Part shown: positions 1 through 7,086 of the stretch, one piece after another
Layout: each line of letters opens with the position of its first letter
Position numbering within the stretch: the first letter of the stretch is position 1
Source of the DNA: Thiomargarita sp.
GTDB lineage: Bacteria; Pseudomonadota; Gammaproteobacteria; Beggiatoales; Beggiatoaceae
Direction: 5' to 3'
Length of the DNA: 9,919 bases
Assembly (NCBI GenBank): GCA_023144675.1
Contig: JAGLFE010000136.1
Location: 1 to 9,919, forward strand
The notes under the pieces: model-generated
What the model saw: the letters and a program-made list of their open reading frames with translations, nothing else
The model's database searches: none
What the model was told of the DNA's origin: nothing
Translations under genes and position numbers: made by a program

Positions 1-66
1 ACTGAAAATTCAATCACTTAGAAAAAGTTGAGCCTCACATAAACAATTACTTCATACTTTTTTAAA

Positions 67-1923
67 CTATAAACTCTCTAATTCCTCTATAATTTCCAAC
101 CAATCTTCCTCTACTTGCTGCAATTGTTTGGTAACATTAGCCTGTTTTTTTACATATTGTTGCACATTTTCTGGCGAATCATAAAGCTTTGGATCAGATA
201 ATTGGGCTTCTATTTTAGCTTTTTTATCTGTTAATTGATCTAATTGTTTTTCCAAATTTTTAAGACGATTTTGTAAATTACGACTGCGTTCTCGTTGCTG
301 TATTTTAACTTGCTTTTGTAATTTTTGATTCTTATGTTGAGAATTTTTTTGCGATTTTTGGTCTAATAACCATTGTCGATAATCTGACAAATCGCCATCA
401 TATTGAGTAACGCCACCATTAGCCACTAACAATAATTGCTCAGTTGTGGTGCGTAATAAATGCCGATCATGAGAAACTAATATTAAAGCACCAGTATAAT
501 CGCTCAAAGCAAGCGTTAAAGCATGACGCATCTCCAAATCTAAATGGTTAGTTGGTTCATCTAATAATAACAAGTTCGGTTGTTGCCAAATTAATAAAGC
601 TAGAGCTAATCGAGCTTTTTCACCACCAGAAAAAGGTTTAATCAGATTAACTGCCATATCACCAATAAAATTAAAACCACCTAAAAAGTTCCGCATCACC
701 TGTTCAGTGGCGGGTGGTTCTAATCTCCTTAAATGTTCAAGCGGACTACTATTTTCATCCAACTGTTCTAATTGATGTTGCGCAAAATAACCAATTTTTA
801 ATTCCTCAGCAAAAATACACTCTCCTTGTTGCGTATTAAGTAATCGTGCTAACACCTTAATTAAAGTTGATTTACCTGCTCCATTAGCACCTAATAAACC
901 AATCCGCGAACCTGCCGTAATTTGCAAATTAACTTGTTTCAAAATAAGAGTTTGTTCATAGCCAATATCAACTTTATCTAAAGTAAGTAATTGATGAGGA
1001 CTATTGACGGGCAATTTAAATTGAAAATGAAACGGTGAGTTGACATGAGCTGGCGCAATTTTTTCCATACGGGCTAGAGCTTTAATTCGACTTTGCGCTT
1101 GTTTAGCTTTAGTAGCTTTATAACGAAAACGTTCAACATAATTTTGGATATGTTTTATTTCCCGCTGTTGTTTTTGATAACTCGCTTGTTGTAAAGCTAA
1201 TTTTTCTGCATATTGCAGCTCAAAATCTTCATAATTACCAGTATAAAGATTTATAGTTTGTTGCTCAATATGTGCAATGGAATCAATTACATTATCTAAA
1301 AAATCCCGATCATGGGAAATCAAAAGCAAAGTGCCAGAATACTGTCTTAGCCAATTTTCCAGCCATAAAACTGCATCTAAATCCAAATGATTACTTGGTT
1401 CATCCAATAATAATAAATCAGAACGGCAAATTAAAGTTTGGGCTAAATTTAAACGAATTCGCCAACCGCCTGAAAATTCATTGACTGGTTTTGTATGTTC
1501 TTGAGGTTCAAAGCCTAAACCGTACATTAATTGAGCTGCTCGAGCTTCAGCGGTGTAACCATCAATTTCATCAAATTGAGCGTGTAAATTAGCTTCACGC
1601 ATTCCATCATGATTTTTTTGGGCTATTATTAACTCAGATTGAATCTTGCGTAATACTTGATCGCCATCTAAAACATATTCAATCGCTGGCTTGGTTTCCA
1701 TCGAAATTGTTTGAGCAACATGCGCAATAACTAAATTAGTTGGTAAATCAATATCGCCACTATCTTGGTGCAATTGATTGAGTAATAAAGTAAATAAACT
1801 AGACTTGCCACAGCCATTAACTCCAATAATTCCTATTTTTTGCCCAGCATGAATAGTTAAATTAACTTGTTCAAATAATGGTTTTATACCTCGTTGCAAA
1901 GAAAGATTGCGTAATCTGATCAT
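67..1923 (-). CDS. yheS: ABC-F family ATPase, YheS type
   Basis: A soluble protein with two ABC ATPase domains and no membrane segments, hence ABC-F rather than a transporter. Domain 1 has Walker A GVNGCGKS (residues 34-41), signature FSGGW (150-154), Walker B LLLLDEP (170-176, catalytic E175) and the switch His in SHDRD (204). Domain 2 has GANGAGKS (345-352), FSGGEK (431-436), LLLLDEP (451-457, E456) and H485. Both halves carry the DEP[ST]NHLDL run typical of ABC-F; the first has Ser where Thr is usual. The linker (about 230-300) is the P-site-tRNA-interacting region, and residues 520-616 form a charged coiled-coil tail. The linker and the HIEQQ and GYFAQHQLE segments match what I recall of E. 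coli YheS, and 618 aa fits. Family role: ATP-dependent action at the ribosomal E site; the exact YheS function is less settled. It starts 14 bp after the RNB gene stop, so probably the last gene of that operon. No strong Shine-Dalgarno (SD) site: only TAGG overlapping the upstream stop codon. Confidence 0.95.
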   Translation of the reverse strand: MIRLRNLSLQRGIKPLFEQVNLTIHAGQKIGIIGVNGCGKSSLFTLLLNQLHQDSGDIDLPTNLVIAHVAQTISMETKPAIEYVLDGDQVLRKIQSELIIAQKNHDGMREANLHAQFDEIDGYTAEARAAQLMYGLGFEPQEHTKPVNEFSGGWRIRLNLAQTLICRSDLLLLDEPSNHLDLDAVLWLENWLRQYSGTLLLISHDRDFLDNVIDSIAHIEQQTINLYTGNYEDFELQYAEKLALQQASYQKQQREIKHIQNYVERFRYKATKAKQAQSRIKALARMEKIAPAHVNSPFHFQFKLPVNSPHQLLTLDKVDIGYEQTLILKQVNLQITAGSRIGLLGANGAGKSTLIKVLARLLNTQQGECIFAEELKIGYFAQHQLEQLDENSSPLEHLRRLEPPATEQVMRNFLGGFNFIGDMAVNLIKPFSGGEKARLALALLIWQQPNLLLLDEPTNHLDLEMRHALTLALSDYTGALILVSHDRHLLRTTTEQLLLVANGGVTQYDGDLSDYRQWLLDQKSQKNSQHKNQKLQKQVKIQQRERSRNLQNRLKNLEKQLDQLTDKKAKIEAQLSDPKLYDSPENVQQYVKKQANVTKQLQQVEEDWLEIIEELESL

Positions 1924-1937
1924 AAAAATTAATATAC

Positions 1938-3974
1938 CTATTTCGCTAATTTTAACCGCGTTATTCCTAATTTCACCCTAATTTTATCAATCATTGCCTT
2001 TGCTATACTACCTACTTCAAGACTATCTGCCGTTGCTAAAAAAGCTTCCAATCCCCAAGGTTGAATTTCAACTTTATATCCACCTTTAGATTCATTTACT
2101 ACTAAAACTTTTAGTACTTGATCACTCCAAACTTGTTTTAAATATTGCAAAAGATAACGTTTTTTAGCCTCATTTTCAATCGAACGGGATGCTTTTGAAG
2201 TGCGTTCAGCAGTTTCTAAAATTTTAAATAATTGCTCTTTATCATAAGGAAAAGACTCATTAACCAAATGTGCCATCAATTGTCTTTGCATCACTAAATC
2301 AGCAAATCGACGTAAAGGTGAGGTTAATTGCGTGTACATGGATAAACCCAAACCACTATGTCCACCATTTTCTAAAGATAAAGAGGAACGCTCTAATAAT
2401 TTACGTATTTTATAAAAGCACAATGGGTCATTAGTCATTTCTTCAGTAATTGGCTCTTTCGGAGCGTCTTGAGTACGGTAAATAATTGGAATTTGATTTT
2501 CATAAGCATATTTAGCTGCAATGTGATTCGCCAAAATCATCATTTCTGCTACTAATAAACGACTTGGAGAATTATTATTTAACATCGTAACTCGAATATT
2601 AGCTTTATAAACACTAATTTTATACTCCGGGCGTTGCAAGTTAAATGCTCCATTTAGCAACCGTTGTGCATTAAATTGCTTGGCACAGTTTAATAAAGCA
2701 CGTAATTGTTCAGCCATTTCATCTTGTCCCTGCGCAATAAATTTATCAGCATCTCCATAATTTAAGCGGGCTAAAACTTTAATCGCTTCCCGTTTAATAC
2801 TACTTTGCTTAATTTCTCCCTGTTCATCAACCCAAACTCGTATTACTAAAGATGAACGCACTTGTTCCTGATTTAAACTGGCTATATCACAGGAAATTTT
2901 TTCAGGTAGCATCAAAATAGTTTGAGATGGCAAATAAACAGTAGTTCCACGCCGCATAGCTTCTTTATCTAATACATCATCTTGCTGAATTACACTAGCA
3001 GGTTCGGCGATAGCGATAGTAATTTTCCAAGTTCCATCTGCCTCACGTTCAATAGCTAAAGCATCATCTATTTCACGAGTTTCTTTATCATCAATACTGA
3101 ATAACAGTTCAGTTACTGCTTGGGATTCAGATGGTTGCCAATAATTAACTGTTTGAGCAAATTCATTAATCTCAGTTGGAAAATCCGCTTTTAAACCACC
3201 AACAATGACATCTCGATCGGCATCTAAAGGAATTCGTCCAATTTTTTGTAAAATTTCAAAAACTAATTCACGTGGAGATAACTTAACCGTAGTTGCAGTT
3301 TTAGTTATTAAATCTCCTATATTTTTATCTGCCTTAGCCTGTAGCCATAATTCTAAACGTTCGATAACAGGTAATAATTCATCTGATACGGCTGTAATTG
3401 GAAAATTAATTGCTTCATTTTTTTGGAGGGCAATTAAATATAAAAAGGGTGGAATAGGATTTTTACTAATTTCTTTTAACCAATTTTGAGCCAAAGATTG
3501 CATTTTAATTCGTGCTAATTCTTGTTCACGTTGCTGGTTTAATTTTTCAATTTGTTCAGCAGTGCGTGGCTCCCAATTAATTAATTTACGTTTGAAATGT
3601 AAACGATCTTTAGATAAAACTTGCCAAATAGCAATTAAATGTTCAGTAGTAATTTCTTCACCAAAATATAAATCAGCCAGTTCTTTAATATCAGAAATTT
3701 CTAAATCTAATGCAATTTCCCATAACAAAGCTATATCAATATCAGCATAAAGTTTGTCAACAACCGACTGAATTTTAGTTAGTTGCTCTTGCCAATCATT
3801 AGGGCTGGAAATGGTTTTTGGATATTGCCATAATAATTTATCTTCAGATAAACGAAAATCTCGCCCTTTTTCATTAATGGCTTGGATTTTATTCTTAATT
3901 CGTTTCGTAGTGCATAGGAGAATAATGTCATCGTTATCTTGAGCTGTCCAGATTTGACCTTCAAATTCAGTCAC
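1938..3974 (-). CDS. RNB-domain (RNase II-like) 3'-5' exoribonuclease
   Basis: A processive 3'-5' RNA exonuclease of the RNase II/RNR superfamily, acting in the cytoplasm. Counting from the GTG at 3974 (678 aa), there is an N-terminal SH3/winged-helix type region (1-280), the RNB catalytic core (about 289-580) and an S1-like C-terminal domain (about 617-675). The metal-binding motif reads IDDKETREIDDAL, placing acids at D295, E301, D303 and D304; E. coli RNase II has Asp at the second position. The active-site segment YTQLTSPLRRFADL (547-560) is intact. The architecture and LYFGE/HFKRK segments resemble the stand-alone RNB ribonuclease group of proteobacteria (chloroplast RNR1-like) more than classical rnb or rnr, so no symbol is given. 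The reading frame can extend to a TTG at 4001, giving 687 aa; the GTG has an excellent SD and the TTG has none. yheS follows after 14 bp. Confidence 0.92.
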   Translation of the reverse strand: MTEFEGQIWTAQDNDDIILLCTTKRIKNKIQAINEKGRDFRLSEDKLLWQYPKTISSPNDWQEQLTKIQSVVDKLYADIDIALLWEIALDLEISDIKELADLYFGEEITTEHLIAIWQVLSKDRLHFKRKLINWEPRTAEQIEKLNQQREQELARIKMQSLAQNWLKEISKNPIPPFLYLIALQKNEAINFPITAVSDELLPVIERLELWLQAKADKNIGDLITKTATTVKLSPRELVFEILQKIGRIPLDADRDVIVGGLKADFPTEINEFAQTVNYWQPSESQAVTELLFSIDDKETREIDDALAIEREADGTWKITIAIAEPASVIQQDDVLDKEAMRRGTTVYLPSQTILMLPEKISCDIASLNQEQVRSSLVIRVWVDEQGEIKQSSIKREAIKVLARLNYGDADKFIAQGQDEMAEQLRALLNCAKQFNAQRLLNGAFNLQRPEYKISVYKANIRVTMLNNNSPSRLLVAEMMILANHIAAKYAYENQIPIIYRTQDAPKEPITEEMTNDPLCFYKIRKLLERSSLSLENGGHSGLGLSMYTQLTSPLRRFADLVMQRQLMAHLVNESFPYDKEQLFKILETAERTSKASRSIENEAKKRYLLQYLKQVWSDQVLKVLVVNESKGGYKVEIQPWGLEAFLATADSLEVGSIAKAMIDKIRVKLGITRLKLAK

Positions 3975-3980
3975 GATATG

Positions 3981-3990
3981 TCCTTTTTTT
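3981..3990 (-). promoter_or_regulatory. Ribosome binding site deciding the RNB start
   Basis: On the minus strand this reads AAAAAAAGGA, followed by the 6-nt spacer CATATC and then GTG (3972-3974). The alternative in-frame TTG (3999-4001) has only an AT stretch in front of it and an in-frame TAA two codons further upstream (4008-4010). The SD lies inside the longer reading frame, where it encodes Lys-Lys-Gly. The segment it helps encode (KKGHIV) resembles the N-terminus of some RNB proteins, so the longer form cannot be excluded. Confidence 0.55.
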
Positions 3991-4054
3991 AAATTTTGCA
4001 AAAAATCTTAAATGATTAGCTTTAATATTTTCAATTAAATTCTGTGTTAATTTG

Positions 4055-4074
4055 TTTCATAATATATTATGAAA
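4055..4074. repeat. 20-bp perfect palindrome between feoA and RNB gene
   Basis: TTTCATAATATATTATGAAA is identical to its reverse complement over 20 bp. It begins 11 bp past the feoA stop codon and lies 80 bp before the RNB start. As RNA it could fold into a short A-U hairpin, but no U-run follows it on the minus strand, so it is a poor Rho-independent terminator. It may instead be a regulator site for the RNB gene. The two half-sites CATAAT/ATTATG recall the AT-rich Fur type, but the spacing is not that of a canonical Fur box. Confidence 0.6.
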
Positions 4075-4085
4075 TAATTAATCAA

Positions 4086-4328
4086 TTACGCTGAGCCAAC
4101 TTTTTCAACTAATAAAGTGGCGGCTTCATCTTGTCTAAGACTTAGAAAAAAACCACGCACTTGAATTTCTACTGGATCACCTAAAGGTGCATAACGAGTA
4201 ATACTAAACTCACTTCCTGGAGTTAATCCCATTGAAAGTAATTTTTTGCGATAAATTTTATTGCCTTTTTCAAAACCTTTAACTATCCCTTTATCACCTA
4301 ATTTTAAATCACGTAAGCTAAATTTCAC
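4086..4328 (-). CDS. feoA: FeoA, small SH3-like ferrous iron transport accessory protein
   Basis: An 80-aa soluble SH3-like protein; FeoA partners the membrane GTPase FeoB in ferrous iron uptake. Family features: the opening SLRDLKLGDKG, RKKLLSMGLTPGSEF (residues 27-41), APLGDPVEIQVRG (47-59) and a C-terminal strand LRQDEAATLLVEKV. The start is GTG (4326-4328), preceded by a textbook SD, AAGGAG (4334-4339), with 5 nt of spacing. No feoB or feoC lies next to it: engB is upstream and the RNB nuclease downstream. It is therefore a solo feoA here, which may act on a FeoB encoded elsewhere or have another role. A 14-bp palindrome in its leader suggests dedicated control. It is separated from the RNB start by 111 bp, so co-transcription is uncertain. 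Confidence 0.93.
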   Translation of the reverse strand: MKFSLRDLKLGDKGIVKGFEKGNKIYRKKLLSMGLTPGSEFSITRYAPLGDPVEIQVRGFFLSLRQDEAATLLVEKVGSA

Positions 4329-4344
4329 GGCTTCTCCTTAATTT

Positions 4345-4358
4345 CCACAATATTGTGG
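4345..4358. promoter_or_regulatory. 14-bp perfect palindrome in feoA leader (candidate operator)
   Basis: CCACAATATTGTGG is a perfect palindrome ending 5 bp before the feoA SD and starting about 8 bp downstream of a consensus -10 (4367-4372). It would lie at the transcription start and first bases of the mRNA. Position and symmetry fit a repressor operator; alternatively the RNA could form a 5-bp stem with a 4-nt loop next to the ribosome site. It does not match the Fur consensus, and I cannot assign a regulator. Confidence 0.5.
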
Positions 4359-4366
4359 CTGGCTAA

Positions 4367-4372
4367 ATTATA
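4367..4372 (-). promoter_or_regulatory. Predicted -10 element of feoA promoter
   Basis: The minus strand reads TATAAT, a perfect sigma-70 -10. A transcription start would fall near 4360, giving a leader of about 32 nt. The -35 is poor: ATGTTT lies 17 bp upstream. In a genome this AT-rich a chance TATAAT is common, so confidence rests mainly on its position beside the palindrome. Confidence 0.4.
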
Positions 4373-4468
4373 TAAACAAATATTTTTACAAACATCAACC
4401 AAACTTAATTTTTATATTTATGACTCAGGATTTAATAATCTTCTAAAGTTTCTTCAAACTAGTAAAGT

Positions 4469-4491
4469 CTTAAATGCCTAATAGATTTAAG
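4469..4491. repeat. Inverted repeat downstream of engB
   Basis: Arms CTTAAAT (4469-4475) and ATTTAAG (4485-4491) are exact reverse complements separated by 9 nt. It lies about 28 bp after the engB stop, so it could be a weak end-of-transcript hairpin for der-engB, but the only T-rich tail (TTTTGGGTTTT) is on the plus-strand side. Treat it as an unassigned structure. Confidence 0.3.
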
Positions 4492-4518
4492 TTTTGGGTT
4501 TTATAAAATCCTCATTCC

Positions 4519-5121
4519 TTAATACTTAAACCAATCATTTAATCGTTGATGTGCTGTCTCAATTCCCTTTCGTTTTAAGGCAGAAAATAATTGAATGCCG
4601 ATTTCTTCACTAAATGATTTCGCTAATTGTTGACTTACTTTCTTTAATACTAACTGTCCTTTGCTATAACTAATTTTATCAGCTTTGGTTAATAAAATAT
4701 GTACCGGCATTTTCACATAATTACACCACTCTAACATTTGCTGATCGAATTCAGTTAATGGATGTCGAATATCCATCATCAATATTAATCCTTGTAAACT
4801 TTGACGAATCTGTAAATAACTGGCTAAAGTTTTTTGCCAATGTTGCTTGACAGACATTGGTACTTTAGCAAATCCATAACCAGGTAAATCAACTAAACGT
4901 CGCGTTTCATCTAATTCAAAAAAGATAATTTGTTGAGTACGTCCAGGAGTTTTACTGGTATAAGCTAATTTTTTTTGATCAGCAATAACATTAATTGCAC
5001 TAGATTTACCAGCATTAGAACGCCCAGCAAAAGCTACCTCAAAGCCGATATCTTCAGGTAATTGGGATATTTTATGCGCACTAATCCAATATTTTGCTTG
5101 TCGGTATGGTGATGAAGACAT
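4519..5121 (-). CDS. engB: Ribosome biogenesis GTP-binding protein EngB (YihA/YsxC)
   Basis: An essential-type TRAFAC GTPase acting in late assembly of the 50S ribosomal subunit. The 200 aa match the usual family length. All G motifs are present: G1 GRSNAGKS (33-40), G2 TPGRT (58-62), G3 DLPGYG (78-83), G4 TKAD (145-148) and G5 in SALK (180-183). The N-terminus (YRQAKYWISAHKISQLPEDIGFEVAFAGRSN) also fits the family. The ATG at 5121 is preceded by AGG with 6 nt of spacing. It lies 30 bp downstream of der, on the same strand, so the two ribosome-assembly GTPases are likely one transcript; in E. coli they are far apart. Confidence 0.97.
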   Translation of the reverse strand: MSSSPYRQAKYWISAHKISQLPEDIGFEVAFAGRSNAGKSSAINVIADQKKLAYTSKTPGRTQQIIFFELDETRRLVDLPGYGFAKVPMSVKQHWQKTLASYLQIRQSLQGLILMMDIRHPLTEFDQQMLEWCNYVKMPVHILLTKADKISYSKGQLVLKKVSQQLAKSFSEEIGIQLFSALKRKGIETAHQRLNDWFKY

Positions 5122-5151
5122 ATTTAACCTATTAGATTGGAAAATAAATAG

Positions 5152-6543
5152 TTATTTTTTCTTAACATGTTTTATCATACGTTGGCGTTTTTTCAGCTGG
5201 CTAGGTGTTAAGATATTTTTACGATCTTTAAATGGATTTTCAGTTTGTTTAAATTCTAATCGAATTGGTGTTCCATCTAAAGAAAAAACTTCTCGAAAAA
5301 ACTTCATTAAATAACGTTTATAAGCATCTGGCAATGAATTAACTTGATTGCCATGAATAATAAATAATGGCGGATTATGCCCACCTTGATTAGCATAACG
5401 TAATTTAATTCGCCTACCGTGTCTTAAAGGTGGTTCGTGATTAGCAACCGCTTTTCGCAAAGCTTGATTTAATTTAGAAGTTCCAACTCGACGATTTGCT
5501 GCTTGCCAAATAGCTTGAGTTGCATTTAATAAATTTTCTACTCCACTACCATGCAAGGCTGAAATAAAATGTACTTGGGCAAAATCAATAAAATGTAATT
5601 TTCGATCTAATCGATCACGTATTTGTTCCCGATGATAAGATTCTAATCCATCCCATTTATTCATGGCAATTATCAAAGCTCGCCCACTTTCCAATACATA
5701 ACCAAGTAAATTGGTATCTTGGGTTGTAATACCTTCACTTGCATCCAAAACTATAATTGCAATATTTGATGCTTCTACTGCTTGCAAAGCTTTAATTACA
5801 CTAAATTTTTCAACAGATGCTGATACTTTTGAACGCCGTCTAACTCCAGCAGTATCAATTAAAGTATATGCTTGTTGATCACGGACAAAGGGAATAAACA
5901 AACTATCACGAGTAGTTCCAGGTTGGTCGTAGGTAATAACTCGTTCATAACCTAAAATACGATTAACTAAAGTAGATTTACCTACATTAGGTCTGCCAAT
6001 CACCGCAATTTTAATTCCCATATCATTATCATCAGCCGAAAAATCAGTTTTTTCTGGGAACTGCGACAATATCGTTTTTATCAATTCACGAATGCCTTGT
6101 CTATGCACAGCGGAAATGGAATGCAATTGCGCAAAGCCTAATTTTTGAAAATCAGCACTAATTATCTCATCTCGTAAACCTTCCGCTTTATTAAGAATTA
6201 GATGAATGGGTTTGTTTAATCGGCGTAATTCTTGGGCAATTTCTTCATCTAAAGCGGTTAAACCAGAACGTGCATCGACTAAAAATAAAATATAATCGGA
6301 TTCTTCAATAGCTAATAATACTTGCTGAGTAATACGTTCATCAATAATATTATCTTTTTTGCCTAAACCTCCAGTATCAATTACCCAGAAAGCACGACCA
6401 TAGCCTTGCCCACGTCCGTATTGCCGATCACGTGTTAGCCCTGGTTGATTAGCGACAATCGCATTACGAGTTTTAGTAAATACATTAAATAAAGTGGATT
6501 TGCCGACATTAGGACGACCAACAATTGCAATGGTAGGGATCAT
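5152..6543 (-). CDS. der: Ribosome assembly GTPase Der (EngA)
   Basis: A tandem double GTPase that binds the 50S subunit during assembly. Domain 1: G1 GRPNVGKS (9-16), GLTRDR (35-40), G3 DTGG (56-59), G4 NKAE (118-121). Domain 2: GRPNVGKS (183-190), PGTTRDS (208-214), DTAG (230-233), NKWD (295-298), SALHGSG (328-334). A C-terminal KH-like domain (about 350-440) has RRVGTS, NPP and HGNQV, then a basic tail LTPSQLKKRQRMIKHVKKK. The 463 aa are shorter than E. coli Der because the acidic linker between domains (about 163-177) is reduced. The first G4 motif has Glu in place of the canonical Asp. The ATG fits the family N-terminus, but no SD is visible; a TATAAT (6547-6552) lies only 3 nt before it. 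engB follows by 30 bp. The usual gammaproteobacterial upstream neighbours (hisS, bamB) are absent. Confidence 0.98.
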   Translation of the reverse strand: MIPTIAIVGRPNVGKSTLFNVFTKTRNAIVANQPGLTRDRQYGRGQGYGRAFWVIDTGGLGKKDNIIDERITQQVLLAIEESDYILFLVDARSGLTALDEEIAQELRRLNKPIHLILNKAEGLRDEIISADFQKLGFAQLHSISAVHRQGIRELIKTILSQFPEKTDFSADDNDMGIKIAVIGRPNVGKSTLVNRILGYERVITYDQPGTTRDSLFIPFVRDQQAYTLIDTAGVRRRSKVSASVEKFSVIKALQAVEASNIAIIVLDASEGITTQDTNLLGYVLESGRALIIAMNKWDGLESYHREQIRDRLDRKLHFIDFAQVHFISALHGSGVENLLNATQAIWQAANRRVGTSKLNQALRKAVANHEPPLRHGRRIKLRYANQGGHNPPLFIIHGNQVNSLPDAYKRYLMKFFREVFSLDGTPIRLEFKQTENPFKDRKNILTPSQLKKRQRMIKHVKKK

Positions 6544-6546
6544 TTG

Positions 6547-6602
6547 ATTATAAGCAGGATATAGAAATAAATAATATTTTATGAAGTTTAGTTATTATTA
6601 TA
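6547..6602 (-). promoter_or_regulatory. Two TATAAT hexamers upstream of der
   Basis: Perfect -10 hexamers occur on the minus strand at 6547-6552 (3 nt before the der ATG) and at 6597-6602 (53 nt before it). Neither has a good -35 at 16-18 bp. The outer one would give a leader of about 45 nt without an SD; the inner one would place the start of transcription at or just inside the ATG, i.e. a leaderless message. Either could be a chance match in AT-rich DNA. Confidence 0.25.
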
Positions 6603-6763
6603 CAAGTAACTTGGTTATTTTTTCTAAATATTAATTATTTTTTTCTAATTGATTTATTTTGATTGTAAATACCAATTGAGAAGTTTTTATTTAAAATCAA
6701 ACGTAACTACCTACTATAAAAAGAACTTCCAAACGACTTAGAACCACTAAAAGTAATTATAAA
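6603..6763. other. AT-rich non-coding stretch
   Basis: Between the outer der promoter candidate and the end of the toxin remnant I see no open reading frame with a recognisable product, no RNA gene and no clean terminator; T-runs are frequent on both strands. Together with the toxin remnant it forms part of a 590-bp gap upstream of der that lacks any intact gene. Confidence 0.6.
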
Positions 6764-7043
6764 TCATTTGAAAAGTAGAAAATTACTTCCTGCACAATGA
6801 AGAATAAATTCATTATCTTCTATAGCGTAAATTAAAATCCAATCAGGTTCAATATGATAATCAAGCTTATTCTTGTAATTACCGCTGAGAGAAATCATGG
6901 TATTCAGGAGCTAATGTTTGTCCTTCTGCAATTTATGCAACAATACTCAGTAACTTTTCAATATTTTTCCTACTTCGTAAAACTTGTTTGATATCTCGTT
7001 TAAACTGAGGGTAGTATCTGAATAAAGTAGTGGTGAATAAAAT
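6764..7043 (-). pseudogene. Degraded YafQ/RelE-type mRNA interferase toxin
   Basis: Translating the minus strand gives a broken but recognisable type II toxin. The 5' part contains YYPQFKRDIKQVLRSRKN then IEKLLSIVA, an in-frame TAA (6933-6935), then IAEGQTLAPEYHD. The frame then shifts at about 6893 and continues as SLSGNYKNKLDYHIEPDW, ILIYAIEDNEFILHCAGSNFLLFK and a TGA (6764-6766). This follows the YafQ order (FxKD...YxDHPLxGxWKGYRDxHxEPDWxLIY...TGxHxxLF). No ATG is visible at the expected start; ATT at 7041-7043 is the nearest candidate. The span (about 93 codons) matches a full-length YafQ. Besides the stop and the frameshift, the final catalytic His (H87 in E. coli YafQ) is replaced by Asn, and the lost bases fall at the codon for the His of the KDH motif. 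No DinJ-type antitoxin is upstream, where only about 90 bp remain before the VWA gene. A dead toxin is the straightforward reading. Confidence 0.85.
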
Positions 7044-7086
7044 TAAATCTTGGTAAAGCTTATGAGGTCTTATATGCTAGAAATAA

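Noticed and set aside
1..66. Terminator after yheS
   Set aside because: The 66 bases downstream of the stop contain no stable stem followed by a T-run; TGAGCCTCA is only a short imperfect palindrome.
1272..1484. Plus-strand open frame of 70 codons
   Set aside because: It lies wholly inside yheS, opposite a strongly conserved ABC-F coding region, with no SD and no recognisable product.
3205..3489. Plus-strand open frame of 94 codons
   Set aside because: Antisense to the RNB nuclease gene, with low-complexity composition and no motif; a shadow of the real gene.
3562..3750. Plus-strand open frame of 62 codons
   Set aside because: Antisense shadow within the RNB gene with no supporting signal.
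3779..3964. Minus-strand open frame of 61 codons in another frame
   Set aside because: It overlaps the 5' end of the RNB gene, whose own frame shows clear family similarity.
4055..4074. Palindrome as a Rho-independent terminator or Fur box
   Set aside because: The stem has only two G-C pairs and no U-run follows on the transcribed strand; the half-site spacing does not fit the canonical Fur site.
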